Of a DNA stretch of 43,337 bases, positions 1 through 6,954 are shown in pieces. The translations under genes and the position numbers were made by a program. Position 1 is the first letter of the stretch, and each line of letters starts with the position of its first letter. The stretch is from Oscillospiraceae bacterium (lineage in GTDB: Bacteria > Bacillota > Clostridia > Oscillospirales > CAG-272). Below the pieces are notes generated by a model, which saw only the letters and a list, made by a program, of their open reading frames with translations, was not told the DNA's origin and ran no database searches. The stretch is taken from positions 1-43,337 of the forward strand of contig SVQL01000004.1 of assembly GCA_015065365.1 (NCBI GenBank). Reading direction: 5' to 3'.

Positions 1-63
1 GTTTCCCGGCGTAAGCTCAATACCGGTAATGTCCATGATCTTTTCTTGAATGTTCTTGTTCAT
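1..63 (-). CDS. Start of an unidentified small or cut-off protein (partial)
   Basis: An open frame runs off the left edge of the window on the minus strand. It starts at an ATG preceded by a GGGGGA ribosome binding site and reads MNKNIQEKIMDITGIELTPG before the cut. Twenty-one residues are too few to assign a family. The N-terminus loosely resembles acyl-carrier-type helices but also other small clostridial proteins, so I assign no function. The start lies about 20 bases past the terminator of the structured RNA at 80-291, so the gene depends either on readthrough of that RNA or on a separate weak promoter. Confidence 0.55.
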   Translation of the reverse strand, partial: MNKNIQEKIMDITGIELTPGN

Positions 64-79
64 ATATCCCCCATCAGCA

Positions 80-291
80 TATAAAAAGGTGCGCAACCGA
101 AGCTACGCACCGAAAAACGCCAACTCCAATTGTCGCCAAACAAAACCAACTTCACGGATAAACACCACATGCAAGTCAGCGGAGCAAGCGTTTTTGCCTG
201 ATTTCATCTGACTCACAAAAATAGGTGTAGGAACAAGACCCCCTACAAAAATAGGGCGTTTATCCTTGAAAGTTATTTGGTTTTGTTTGGC
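80..291 (-). ncRNA. Candidate structured non-coding RNA of about 212 nt, family unassigned
   Basis: Seen in the sequence: a consensus promoter would start transcription at about base 291, which is also the first base of a perfect 15-bp long-range stem (277-291 with 135-149). Inside lie a second stem (258-265 with 156-163, extendable), a hairpin 241-256, a helix 208-213 with 174-179 and a small apical hairpin 194-197 with 184-187. The transcript ends in a 10-bp terminator with a UUCG loop. There is no credible reading frame. The size and closed-ended architecture are reminiscent of 6S or raiA-type RNAs, but I cannot match either consensus by eye. A leader or attenuator of the next gene is the alternative. 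Confidence 0.6.
83..111 (-). terminator. Intrinsic terminator of the structured RNA
   Basis: On the minus strand GGTGCGTAGC, loop TTCG and GTTGCGCACC form a 10-bp stem with two G-U pairs, closed by a very stable C(UUCG)G tetraloop and followed at once by TTTTT. It ends about 20 bases before the start codon of the partial gene at 1-63. Confidence 0.85.
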
Positions 292-297
292 ACAATT

Positions 298-326
298 ATT
301 ATATCACATTTTTTGCAATTTGTAAA
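298..326 (-). promoter_or_regulatory. Vegetative promoter of the structured RNA
   Basis: On the minus strand TTTACA, a 17-bp spacer and TATAAT are seen. The predicted start, about seven bases on, falls at or next to base 291, the first paired base of the closing stem. This supports an independent RNA gene. Confidence 0.75.
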
Positions 327-371
327 TATATTTGGTGAAATTTATAGAAATTACCTTCCGGGTGGTAGAAA

Positions 372-499
372 AAGCCTCCCTTGTGTAAAGGGAGGTGGCA
401 CGGCTTGCCGTGACGGAGGGATTGTAAAAGATTAGATTTTTCATTGGAACAATCCCTCAGCCGCCTGCGGCGTCAGCTCCCTTTACACAAGGGAGCCTT
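372..499. repeat. MITE-like palindromic repeat element of about 128 bp
   Basis: The ends are inverted copies (aagcctcccttgtgtaaagg against ctttacacaagggagcctt). Internally the arms carry their own small hairpins (cacggcttgccgtg and gccgcctgcggc), and both arms contain the inverted core gagggattgt / acaatccctc. No protein is encoded; the 64-residue ORF over it is read-through of the repeat. From memory, related palindromes with the same CTCCCTTTACACAAGGGAG ends are dispersed in many gut Clostridia, so it is probably a non-autonomous mobile or REP-like element. No transposase lies nearby. Confidence 0.75.
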
Positions 500-546
500 A
501 TTTGTTGTTCACCTATGGCTCATCAATTTTCCTGACAAGCACTGCA

Positions 547-599
547 TTTGTGTCCACAAACGCAAAATACGGCATACCTCTTTTGAGATATACCGTATT
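547..599. repeat. Pair of adjacent inverted repeats of unknown role
   Basis: tttgtg tc cacaaa (547-560) and aatacggcata ... tataccgtatt (567-599) form two consecutive hairpins in the gene-free stretch between the MITE-like element and the ABC ATPase. They may be remains of another palindromic repeat or part of a 3' end structure for the minus-strand operon. No gene is seen here. Confidence 0.4.
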
Positions 600-611
600 C
601 CGCAAAACTGT

Positions 612-646
612 CCTTTAGAGCAACGCCCTAAAGGCTGATTTTTTCG
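612..646. terminator. Probable terminator downstream of the ABC operon
   Basis: cctttag ... ctaaagg (612-634) forms a hairpin followed on the plus strand by gctgattttttc. On the minus strand the same stem is followed by ACAGTTTTG, a weaker T-run. The minus direction is the biologically useful one, because it would end the operon whose last gene stops at 671. Confidence 0.45.
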
Positions 647-670
647 CCTTCGTGTCGGGAGCTTTTGATA

Positions 671-1267
671 TTAAATATTATTGTTTATCGCGGAAAGCTC
701 GCTTACGGGGGAGCCATCCATTTTGAGGATTACATCACAAAACTCAAGCTCGCTTTTATCATGTGAAATCATAATAGCACTTCGTTCCTTCAGAAAATCA
801 AGAACGGTTTGGACTGTATGTCGCTTGTTTTCATCATCAAGCCCTTTAAACGGCTCATCAAGCAAGAGTAAATCAGGCTCGTACGCTAATGCTCTTGCTA
901 TGGAAACGCGTTGCTTCATACCGCCCGATAGCTCATTTGGATATTTATCTTCACTTCCTGTAAGAAACAAGTTAAGGTAATATAAGGCTTTGTGCTTGTC
1001 ACGGCAGGTGCACATTACGTTTTCAAGTGAATTCAGCCACGGAAAAAGTCGAGGCTCTTGAAAAATATAGCCTATTTTTTTTGTATCTGATATAATATTG
1101 CCTTCTTTTAATTGAACTGTTCCTGCAATAACATTTATAAGCGTCGTTTTACCTATTCCTGAGCTACCGGTAATACCGTAAATCTTTCCTTTTTCAAACT
1201 CAAATGAAAGATTTTTTATAACCGTTTGCTTGTCGAATGCAACCGTAATATTTTCAAGCTTTATCAT
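671..1267 (-). CDS. ABC transporter ATP-binding protein (NitT/TauT-like)
   Basis: This 198-residue nucleotide-binding subunit should power the importer formed with the two genes upstream. The Walker A motif GSSGIGKT is at 34-41, the Q-loop Gln at 70, the signature LSGGM at 113-117, Walker B LLLLDEP at 133-139 and the switch His at 169. It is short for the SsuB/TauB/ThiZ type, which usually has 240-260 residues, and ends soon after the H-loop, so only the C-terminal extension is missing. Its start overlaps the permease stop by 14 bases, which suggests translational coupling. The family transports sulfonates, nitrate-like anions or pyrimidine vitamin precursors. The substrate cannot be read from this subunit. 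Confidence 0.88.
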   Translation of the reverse strand: MIKLENITVAFDKQTVIKNLSFEFEKGKIYGITGSSGIGKTTLINVIAGTVQLKEGNIISDTKKIGYIFQEPRLFPWLNSLENVMCTCRDKHKALYYLNLFLTGSEDKYPNELSGGMKQRVSIARALAYEPDLLLLDEPFKGLDDENKRHTVQTVLDFLKERSAIMISHDKSELEFCDVILKMDGSPVSELSAINNNI

Positions 1268-2039
1268 TGCTACCGCCTTTCGGAAGTATTCTTAACTTAC
1301 TTCCAATTTTTTCAATGCCCGTAATAAATAGCTTTTCAAATACCATGCTCAAAATAATGACAACTAAAGTCCATGCAAAGAGTGTTGGAAGCTCTAAATA
1401 AGTTTTGGACAAATATAATTCAGTACCTATGGCGCGCCGTGGTGTTGTAAGAACCTCGGCAGAAATCCCCGCCTTCCATGCAAGACCGAGAGCAGACTTA
1501 CATGCTGCCATGAAAAAGGGAGCAACTGACGGTAGATAAAGTCTGTAAAGCTTTTGGTAAGTACTGAATTTGTATACCTTTGTAACCTCAAGAAGGGAAT
1601 TATCAACAGAACGTATACCTTCACAAACGTTAGACCAAACAATTGGAATAACGATAAGCGAGGTAATGAAGATAGGTAGCGTGACGCTATTTATCCATAA
1701 CCAAGCAAGTATTATAAACGAGGCGACGGGAGTTGCTTTTACAACACTCAGCAAAGGGGATAACAGAGTGTCAAGTATACGGATGTTTACTGTCAACACC
1801 GCTAATAAAATTCCAATAACAATGGAAAAAAGTATTCCTAAAAATACACGTACAAGAGATATGCCGGTAGATAACCAAAAATCAGCTGTCGTAACGAGAG
1901 AAGTGAGCGCTTTTACAACGGATATAGGTGTTGGAAAGAGGATTTCATTATTAACAGTTAAGGAGATCAACGACCATATAGCGATCCAAAAAACGGATAC
2001 GCCAATAATTTTTATTGCTTTAAAAATTATTTTCTTCAC
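1254..2039 (-). CDS. ABC transporter permease (SsuC/TauC/ThiX-like)
   Basis: A 261-residue integral membrane subunit of the binding-protein-dependent inner-membrane permease family. It has about six hydrophobic segments, the first at residues 8-30. The cytoplasmic coupling loop around residues 145-195 carries the family pattern (E.IRSVD ... A.K ... W..G ... AEVL) that contacts the ATPase. The start codon is GTG behind AGGAG at a rather long distance of about ten bases. It sits 30 bases after the lipoprotein gene and overlaps the ATPase gene, so the three form one transport unit. Confidence 0.87.
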   Translation of the reverse strand: MKKIIFKAIKIIGVSVFWIAIWSLISLTVNNEILFPTPISVVKALTSLVTTADFWLSTGISLVRVFLGILFSIVIGILLAVLTVNIRILDTLLSPLLSVVKATPVASFIILAWLWINSVTLPIFITSLIVIPIVWSNVCEGIRSVDNSLLEVTKVYKFSTYQKLYRLYLPSVAPFFMAACKSALGLAWKAGISAEVLTTPRRAIGTELYLSKTYLELPTLFAWTLVVIILSMVFEKLFITGIEKIGSKLRILPKGGSNDKA

Positions 2040-2069
2040 GGTAATTGATCTCCTTGCATAATTTTTTAG

Positions 2070-3050
2070 TTATTTAGCAACGTAATAGAAGCTGTCCGTC
2101 GGCATCGCGCCGCCGATTGATGTTTTGTCATAAGCAAAAATCTTTTCGCAGAAGGTGTTCATAACGGGTTTCATATCCTCGCCTGCGATATAGCAGATGT
2201 TGCAGTTGGGAAGTGCCTTCTTTGCAATAGCGGCTTTGGGAAGAATGGTAGCGTTTACTATCATTTCGATTGCCTCATCCGAGCCACCGCTTATAAATTC
2301 AACGGAAGCCTTGTAATCCTCAAGGAACTTTTTGATTTCTGCGGGATGTTCTTCTGCAAAAGCCGTGTTTACAACAAGACAACCCTGGACAAGAGTGTTT
2401 TCTCCGTTGATCTTTTCCCACTCGTCAGTAAGATTCAATGCAACTTTTACATTGGGGTTTCCGCTTGTGGTTACGCTTACCTTAGGCTCGGGAAGAACAG
2501 CAATGGATGCTTTTCCTGCTACTACTGCAGTCTGAAGCGCATCGGGACTGTTATAGGTGGTTGTGTCTATGGTTACGTTTTTTACACCTGCGGAATTTAA
2601 AAGAGCCGCGGTAATATATTCGGGATTGGAGCCTGCACCGGGAACGTAAACTGTCTTACCTTCAAGGTCAGACAGAGAGGTTATATTTTCTCCGTTTTGC
2701 AAAAGATAAAGAACGCCGAGAGTATTGAGCGCGAGAAGCTGGATCTTGCCTTCTGATTTGTTGAACAGCTTGACGGCAACGTTCGTGGGAAGCGCCGCAA
2801 TCGCGCATTCGCCGTTGATGATAGCACCCGTAATGGCGTCTGCCGACGTATAAAGAGATATGTTATAATTCATCTCGTCTGTGCCGTTGCTCGCTGAATC
2901 AATCATTTGAGCCATACCGAGAGCAGTAGTACCGTTGAGCGCGTAAACTTTAATTTCGAGCTCCTTATCTGCCTTGGCACAAGATGCGAAGGGAAGAAGG
3001 AGAGCAAGTGTAAGAGTAAGAATGATAATACGAATAAGCTTTTTTTTCAT
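2070..3050 (-). CDS. ABC transporter substrate-binding lipoprotein
   Basis: A 326-residue extracytoplasmic receptor for the importer. The N-terminus is a lipoprotein signal: Lys-rich start, hydrophobic core and PFASC with the lipidated Cys at 24. The Phe at the -3 position of the lipobox is less usual than Leu. The rest looks like the two-lobed NMT1/SsuA-type fold: repeated glycine and threonine turns, GAGSNPEYITAALL near the hinge and a C-terminal F..K motif. Ligands of this family include aliphatic sulfonates, taurine, nitrate, thiamine precursors and riboflavin. The ligand here is unknown. It is preceded by a possible internal promoter with a palindrome inside the end of the regulator gene. 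Confidence 0.87.
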   Translation of the reverse strand: MKKKLIRIIILTLTLALLLPFASCAKADKELEIKVYALNGTTALGMAQMIDSASNGTDEMNYNISLYTSADAITGAIINGECAIAALPTNVAVKLFNKSEGKIQLLALNTLGVLYLLQNGENITSLSDLEGKTVYVPGAGSNPEYITAALLNSAGVKNVTIDTTTYNSPDALQTAVVAGKASIAVLPEPKVSVTTSGNPNVKVALNLTDEWEKINGENTLVQGCLVVNTAFAEEHPAEIKKFLEDYKASVEFISGGSDEAIEMIVNATILPKAAIAKKALPNCNICYIAGEDMKPVMNTFCEKIFAYDKTSIGGAMPTDSFYYVAK

Positions 3051-3079
3051 GTTTTTTATCCTTTCATGAGTAAATTTGT

Positions 3080-3110
3080 TTTATAAAAATCTCATTTGCA
3101 ATATTGCAAA
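3080..3110 (-). promoter_or_regulatory. Possible internal promoter with 16-bp palindrome ahead of the ABC genes
   Basis: TTTGCAATATTGCAAA (3095-3110) is a perfect palindrome of 5-4-5 architecture (TTGCA-N4-TGCAA), the layout used by Fnr-type sites. Read on the minus strand, TTGCAA at its 5' part can serve as a -35 with TATAAA at 3080-3085 (18-bp spacer) as -10. It overlaps the last codons of the regulator, so coding constraint is an alternative explanation. Confidence 0.45.
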
Positions 3111-3763
3111 AGAGCATATTTATCAGGAATTATTATTTTTTTCCCGGTCCTTATGATCAAACCATTGTCTGAAAGTGCATCAAGTGCTCGATAAAGTGAA
3201 GCTCTGCCAATATTCAGCATTTCTGAAAGCGAGGACATTGAGACGTTTGAGTCAAAAACTCCGTCATGCTCATTTTCGGCAAGAAAAACACATAGCTTTT
3301 TTTCTGTGCTGCCTGCAGTGAGTGTCGATATTTTTTTGTTAAGATATACTATCTTGTTGCTCAAAAGGGAAAGATACGCAGTAAGTAGTTTTTTGTCATT
3401 TTCAAGAAGCCGTTTAAAAGCGTTTTCACATATCAAAATAACGGTGGTATCACCCTTGGCTGTTATAATACTTGGGAAATTTTCATTGTCGGAATAAAGA
3501 TTTGCAATGCCGAACATTTCGTTTTCCTTTATTACCTTTAGAAGCGTATTCTCAGGTGAAGCAGAGGTGGCAACAATGGCGCTTCCTGAAGAAATTATAC
3601 CTACGTATTTTTCTTTAAATTCCGGCGAAAAAATAGTTTCTCCCGAACGGAATTTCTTTACATGGACTGTGTCATCGTTTAAAAAAAGCTCTATATTCTC
3701 AGGACTGGAATGTTTAAAAATAGAATTGTTTGCAAGATATTCTCGGATTGTTTCATTATGCAT
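3092..3763 (-). CDS. Crp/Fnr-family transcriptional regulator
   Basis: A 223-residue one-component regulator. Residues 15-120 form a cyclic-nucleotide-binding-like beta barrel with an RSGETIFSPEF turn, then the dimer helix (about 120-145). A winged helix-turn-helix follows at 172-215 (MSSLSEMLNIGRASLYRALD). There is no N-terminal Cys cluster, so a Fnr-type iron-sulfur sensor is unlikely, and the effector is unknown. I chose the ATG at 3763, behind AAGGAG, over the longer ORF: the extra 85 residues of the track ORF cover a consensus promoter. It leads the ABC importer operon with a 41-base gap and probably controls both itself and the importer. Confidence 0.88.
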   Translation of the reverse strand: MHNETIREYLANNSIFKHSSPENIELFLNDDTVHVKKFRSGETIFSPEFKEKYVGIISSGSAIVATSASPENTLLKVIKENEMFGIANLYSDNENFPSIITAKGDTTVILICENAFKRLLENDKKLLTAYLSLLSNKIVYLNKKISTLTAGSTEKKLCVFLAENEHDGVFDSNVSMSSLSEMLNIGRASLYRALDALSDNGLIIRTGKKIIIPDKYALLQYCK

Positions 3764-3784
3764 AACAGACTCCTTAAAGAATAC

Positions 3785-3800
3785 TGTCTCAAATGAGACA
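3785..3800. promoter_or_regulatory. Probable autoregulatory operator, 16-bp palindrome
   Basis: TGTCTCAAATGAGACA is a perfect inverted repeat placed a few bases downstream of the -10 of the regulator promoter, over the expected transcription start. Binding there would repress. That it belongs to the adjacent Crp/Fnr protein is inferred from position. Confidence 0.6.
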
Positions 3801-3805
3801 ATATA

Positions 3806-3834
3806 ATTATACAATGATTTTATGTGATTGTCAA
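3806..3834 (-). promoter_or_regulatory. Consensus promoter of the Crp/Fnr-ABC operon
   Basis: On the minus strand TTGACA, exactly 17 bases and TATAAT match the vegetative consensus perfectly. The palindromic operator begins five bases downstream of the -10. Confidence 0.8.
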
Positions 3835-3909
3835 TAGGATAGTTGTAGTTATATGTAAATAAAATGTTAATTATACGGTAAATATGTTCTATTATGTGCA
3901 AAAAAGTAG

Positions 3910-3915
3910 TATAAT
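3910..3915 (+). promoter_or_regulatory. Probable -10 element of the sugar operon promoter
   Basis: TATAAT lies 36 bases before the nucleotidyltransferase start. The region 17 bases upstream (ttctat) is a poor -35, so this promoter may need an activator. It is divergent from the regulator promoter, about 75 bp away. Confidence 0.45.
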
Positions 3916-3951
3916 TACTTGATGTATATTTAACGGATAGAGGGGGAGAAA

Positions 3952-4851
3952 ATGACACTTTTAATACTTGCGGCAGGAATGGGCTCGCGCTACGGTGGAC
4001 TAAAGCAGCTCGATCCAATAACGGATAACGGAGAATTTATAATAGATTTTTCCGTTTACGATGCAATGGTAAGCGGATTTGATAAAATAGTTTTTGTTAT
4101 CAAAGAAGAAAACCTTGAGCTGTTTAGAGAAACTATCGGTAAAAGATTTGAGGACAAGGTAAAGGTAGAATACGCGTTCCAAAAGCTTGACGACCTACCC
4201 GCAGGGTACAGTGTTCCCGAAGGCAGAGCAAAGCCTTGGGGCACGGCGCAGGCAATGCTTGCGGCACGCCATATAGTCAAGGAACCGTTTGCGGTTATTA
4301 ACGCAGACGATTTTTACGGAAGAAGCGCCTACATATCCTTGGCGACGCATTTGAAGAATGCTTATGATACTCAGTACTGTATGGTTGGGTATATACTTGA
4401 AAACACGCTTACGGAAAACGGAACTGTTTCAAGAGGGGTGTGCGAGGTTGAAGACGGATATCTTGTAGACGTTGTGGAAAGAACTAAGATATGTCGTGAT
4501 GGTGAGCGTGCATTCTTTGCAGAAGGAGAGGAGCAATTTGATGTTTCTCTTAACGCCGTAGTTTCTATGAACTGCTGGGGCTTTACTCCCGATATTTTTG
4601 ACAAGGTAAGTCTTGGTTTTGAGAAATTCTTGGCAGAAAACAATGGCGACGTGAAGCGCGAATATTATCTGCCTTTCGCAGTTAAGGAGATAATGGACAA
4701 GGACGAGTGCTCCGTGAGAGTATATTCTTCTGCGGATTCTTGGTACGGTGTTACTTACAAGGAGGATAAGGAGCACGTTTACAATAGCCTCGCTGCTCTT
4801 AAGGCTAACGGCACTTATCCCCAAAAGCTTAATGAAAAAAAGGAGAAATAA
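3952..4851 (+). CDS. Sugar-phosphate nucleotidyltransferase
   Basis: A 299-residue cytoplasmic enzyme expected to transfer a nucleotidyl group from an NTP to a sugar 1-phosphate. The nucleotide-binding signature [13 protein letters not shown] is at 6-18, KPWGTAQA at 94-101 contacts base and sugar, and NADDFYG at 118-124 holds the metal-binding aspartates. RBS AGGGGGAG. It is the first gene of the operon with galE (1-base gap), galM and an alpha-galactosidase, so UTP and galactose-, glucose- or N-acetylhexosamine-1-phosphate are plausible substrates. That is inference from context. It is not a GalT: the HPH histidine motif is absent. Confidence 0.85.
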   Translation: MTLLILAAGMGSRYGGLKQLDPITDNGEFIIDFSVYDAMVSGFDKIVFVIKEENLELFRETIGKRFEDKVKVEYAFQKLDDLPAGYSVPEGRAKPWGTAQAMLAARHIVKEPFAVINADDFYGRSAYISLATHLKNAYDTQYCMVGYILENTLTENGTVSRGVCEVEDGYLVDVVERTKICRDGERAFFAEGEEQFDVSLNAVVSMNCWGFTPDIFDKVSLGFEKFLAENNGDVKREYYLPFAVKEIMDKDECSVRVYSSADSWYGVTYKEDKEHVYNSLAALKANGTYPQKLNEKKEK

Positions 4852-4852
4852 A

Positions 4853-5866
4853 ATGGCAATACTTATTACGGGTGGTGCGGGATATATAGGCTCGCATACG
4901 ATGGTTGAACTGCTTGAGGCAGGTAGAGAGCTTGTAGTCGTAGATAATTTTTATAACAGCAAGCCCGAGGCGCTCGAAAGAGTAAAAAAAATAACGGGCA
5001 AGGATTTCAAATTCTATAAGGTTGATTTGCTTGATTACGATGCGCTCGATAAGGTGTTTTGCGAAAACGATATAGATAGCTGTATTCATTTTGCAGGACT
5101 CAAGGCAGTTGGCGAATCCTGCACGAAGCCCTTGTTCTATTATCACAACAATATAACGGGTACACTTAACCTTTGCGATATTATGCAGAAGCATGGTGCA
5201 AAGCGAATAGTATTCAGCTCATCCGCAACCGTTTACGGAAAGCCCGCATACGTTCCGATAACCGAGGATTTTCCGTTGTCTACGACCAATCCTTACGGTG
5301 AAACAAAGCTTATGATTGAGAGAATTCTTAAGGACCTCCATGCGGCTGACAACGAGTGGAGTGTTTCCGTTCTTCGTTACTTCAATCCCATAGGTGCTCA
5401 TAAGAGCGGACTTATCGGAGAGGATCCGCAGGGAATACCGAATAATCTTCTGCCTTATATTACGCAGGTCGCATCAGGAAAGCGTGAGTGCCTTTCTATT
5501 TTTGGAAATGACTATAATACTCCCGACGGTACGGGCGTTCGTGATTATATTCACGTGGTTGACCTAGCAAAGGCGCATCTTAAAGCAATTGAGCGTGCGG
5601 AAACCGTTACGGGAATTGAATACTTTAACGTAGGTACGGGAATCGGTTATTCCGTTCTTGATATTGTAAACGCTTATGAAAAGGCAACGGGAATAAAGAT
5701 TAACTATAAGATAGTTGACCGTCGTCCCGGCGACATCGACGAATGTTATGCAAATCCCAAGAAGGCATATGAGATATTGGGGTGGAAGGCAGAAAACAAT
5801 ATTGAGGATATGTGCCGTGACTCATTTAATTGGCAGCTAAAAAATCCCAATGGATATGGAGATTGA
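4853..5866 (+). CDS. galE: UDP-glucose 4-epimerase
   Basis: A 337-residue NAD-dependent short-chain dehydrogenase-type epimerase that interconverts UDP-galactose and UDP-glucose. GGAGYIGS at 7-14 is the NAD loop. The catalytic triad is visible as S124 in FSSSATVYG and Y148/K152 in NPYGETK. YFNVGTG and the RPGDI.. segment near the C-terminus are typical of GalE. The longer track ORF is not used: the ATG at 4853 follows AAGGAG located in the last codons of the preceding gene, and the protein then starts like all GalE. Translation is probably coupled with its neighbours. Confidence 0.95.
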   Translation: MAILITGGAGYIGSHTMVELLEAGRELVVVDNFYNSKPEALERVKKITGKDFKFYKVDLLDYDALDKVFCENDIDSCIHFAGLKAVGESCTKPLFYYHNNITGTLNLCDIMQKHGAKRIVFSSSATVYGKPAYVPITEDFPLSTTNPYGETKLMIERILKDLHAADNEWSVSVLRYFNPIGAHKSGLIGEDPQGIPNNLLPYITQVASGKRECLSIFGNDYNTPDGTGVRDYIHVVDLAKAHLKAIERAETVTGIEYFNVGTGIGYSVLDIVNAYEKATGIKINYKIVDRRPGDIDECYANPKKAYEILGWKAENNIEDMCRDSFNWQLKNPNGYGD

Positions 5867-5868
5867 AT

Positions 5869-6930
5869 ATGAGTATTAAGAAGAAATTATTTGGTGTTCT
5901 TGCCGATGGTAGGGAGGTATATTCGTATACGTTAAAGAACGCCAACGGAATGTCGGTTAAAATATTGAACTATGGCGGAACTATCGTAAAGCTTAAGGTA
6001 GCAGACAGAAACGGTTGCTTTACGGACGTTGTCGGCGGATACGATTGCCTTGACTCATACGTTGGCGCAGACGGATACCAAGGAGCTTTGATAGGAAGAT
6101 TCGGAAACCGTATAAATAAGGGTAAATTTACTCTTGAAGGAGTTGATTATACTCTATTTATCAACAACAACGATAATCATCTTCACGGCGGTGAATTCGG
6201 TTTTGATAAGAAGCTTTGGGATGCGGAGACTTTTGACGGTGATGAGCCTGTTCTCAAGCTTCATATCGTATCTCCCGACGGTGACGAGGGATATCCCGGA
6301 AATCTTGATTTGACGGTAACCTATAAGCTGACAAGTGAGAACGGACTGTCTATACGCTACGAGGCAACTACTGATAAATCCACTCCCTTGAATCTTACTA
6401 ATCATACCTATTTTAATCTTGGTGGATATGCGTCGGGCAGTATACATTCGCTTGAGCTTATGATAGATGCAGATACTTATTTGCCAACGGACGAGCGTCT
6501 TATCCCCACCGGAGAGATGAGAAGCGTTTCGGGAACTCCGTTTGACTTCCGCACCCCAAAGAAGATAGGTACGGATATAAACTCAGAGTGCTTGGATATT
6601 AAGCTTGCGGGCGGATACGACCATTGCTTCAATTTCACAGGCGGTAAAACGGCAGAGCCCATAAAGAGATGCGAGCTTTACGATGAAAAGAGCGGAAGAG
6701 TAATGTCGGTATATACCAATCAGCCTTGCGTTCAGTTCTATTCGGGTAATTTCCTTACTAACGAAAAATATCCCTTTAAGGGCGGATATCCTCAAAGAGT
6801 TCAGACTCTTCTTTGCCTCGAAACACAGCATATGCCCGATTCAATAAATCAGGACGGCTTTACCGATTGTGTTCTTCGTCCCGGCGAGAAATATGATTTT
6901 ACTACCGAGTACCGCTTTTCAGTGAAATAA
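5869..6930 (+). CDS. galM: Aldose 1-epimerase (galactose mutarotase)
   Basis: A 353-residue beta-sandwich mutarotase interconverting alpha and beta anomers of galactose or glucose. Family residues visible: GRFGNRI at 76-82, H104/H106 in NDNHLHGG, the catalytic His 179 in LTNHTYFNLGG, YDHCFNF, and the catalytic Glu 318 in CLETQHMPDS. The true start is the ATG at 5869, two bases after the galE stop. The track ORF adds 13 upstream residues without an RBS. Position after galE fits the Leloir pathway, with GalM converting the sugar released by the downstream galactosidase. Confidence 0.94.
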   Translation: MSIKKKLFGVLADGREVYSYTLKNANGMSVKILNYGGTIVKLKVADRNGCFTDVVGGYDCLDSYVGADGYQGALIGRFGNRINKGKFTLEGVDYTLFINNNDNHLHGGEFGFDKKLWDAETFDGDEPVLKLHIVSPDGDEGYPGNLDLTVTYKLTSENGLSIRYEATTDKSTPLNLTNHTYFNLGGYASGSIHSLELMIDADTYLPTDERLIPTGEMRSVSGTPFDFRTPKKIGTDINSECLDIKLAGGYDHCFNFTGGKTAEPIKRCELYDEKSGRVMSVYTNQPCVQFYSGNFLTNEKYPFKGGYPQRVQTLLCLETQHMPDSINQDGFTDCVLRPGEKYDFTTEYRFSVK

Positions 6931-6954
6931 ATAAATTTCTCGGTGTAGTATATT

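Noticed and set aside
214-255. Possible CRISPR or short repeat array from the two acaaaaatagg copies
   Set aside because: Only two 11-base copies exist, both inside the folded RNA, with no spacers or cas genes.
306-326. Second TTTGCAA...TTGCAAA-like operator near the RNA promoter
   Set aside because: ttttgcaatttgtaaa is only half matching, with wrong spacing compared with the palindrome at 3095-3110.
444-638. 64-residue plus-strand ORF
   Set aside because: It lies across the palindromic element and hairpins, has no RBS, and its residues are translations of the repeat.
3764-4018. N-terminal extension of the Crp/Fnr ORF
   Set aside because: It would be encoded by the promoter, the operator and the start of the divergent gene. 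The ATG at 3763 has AAGGAG.
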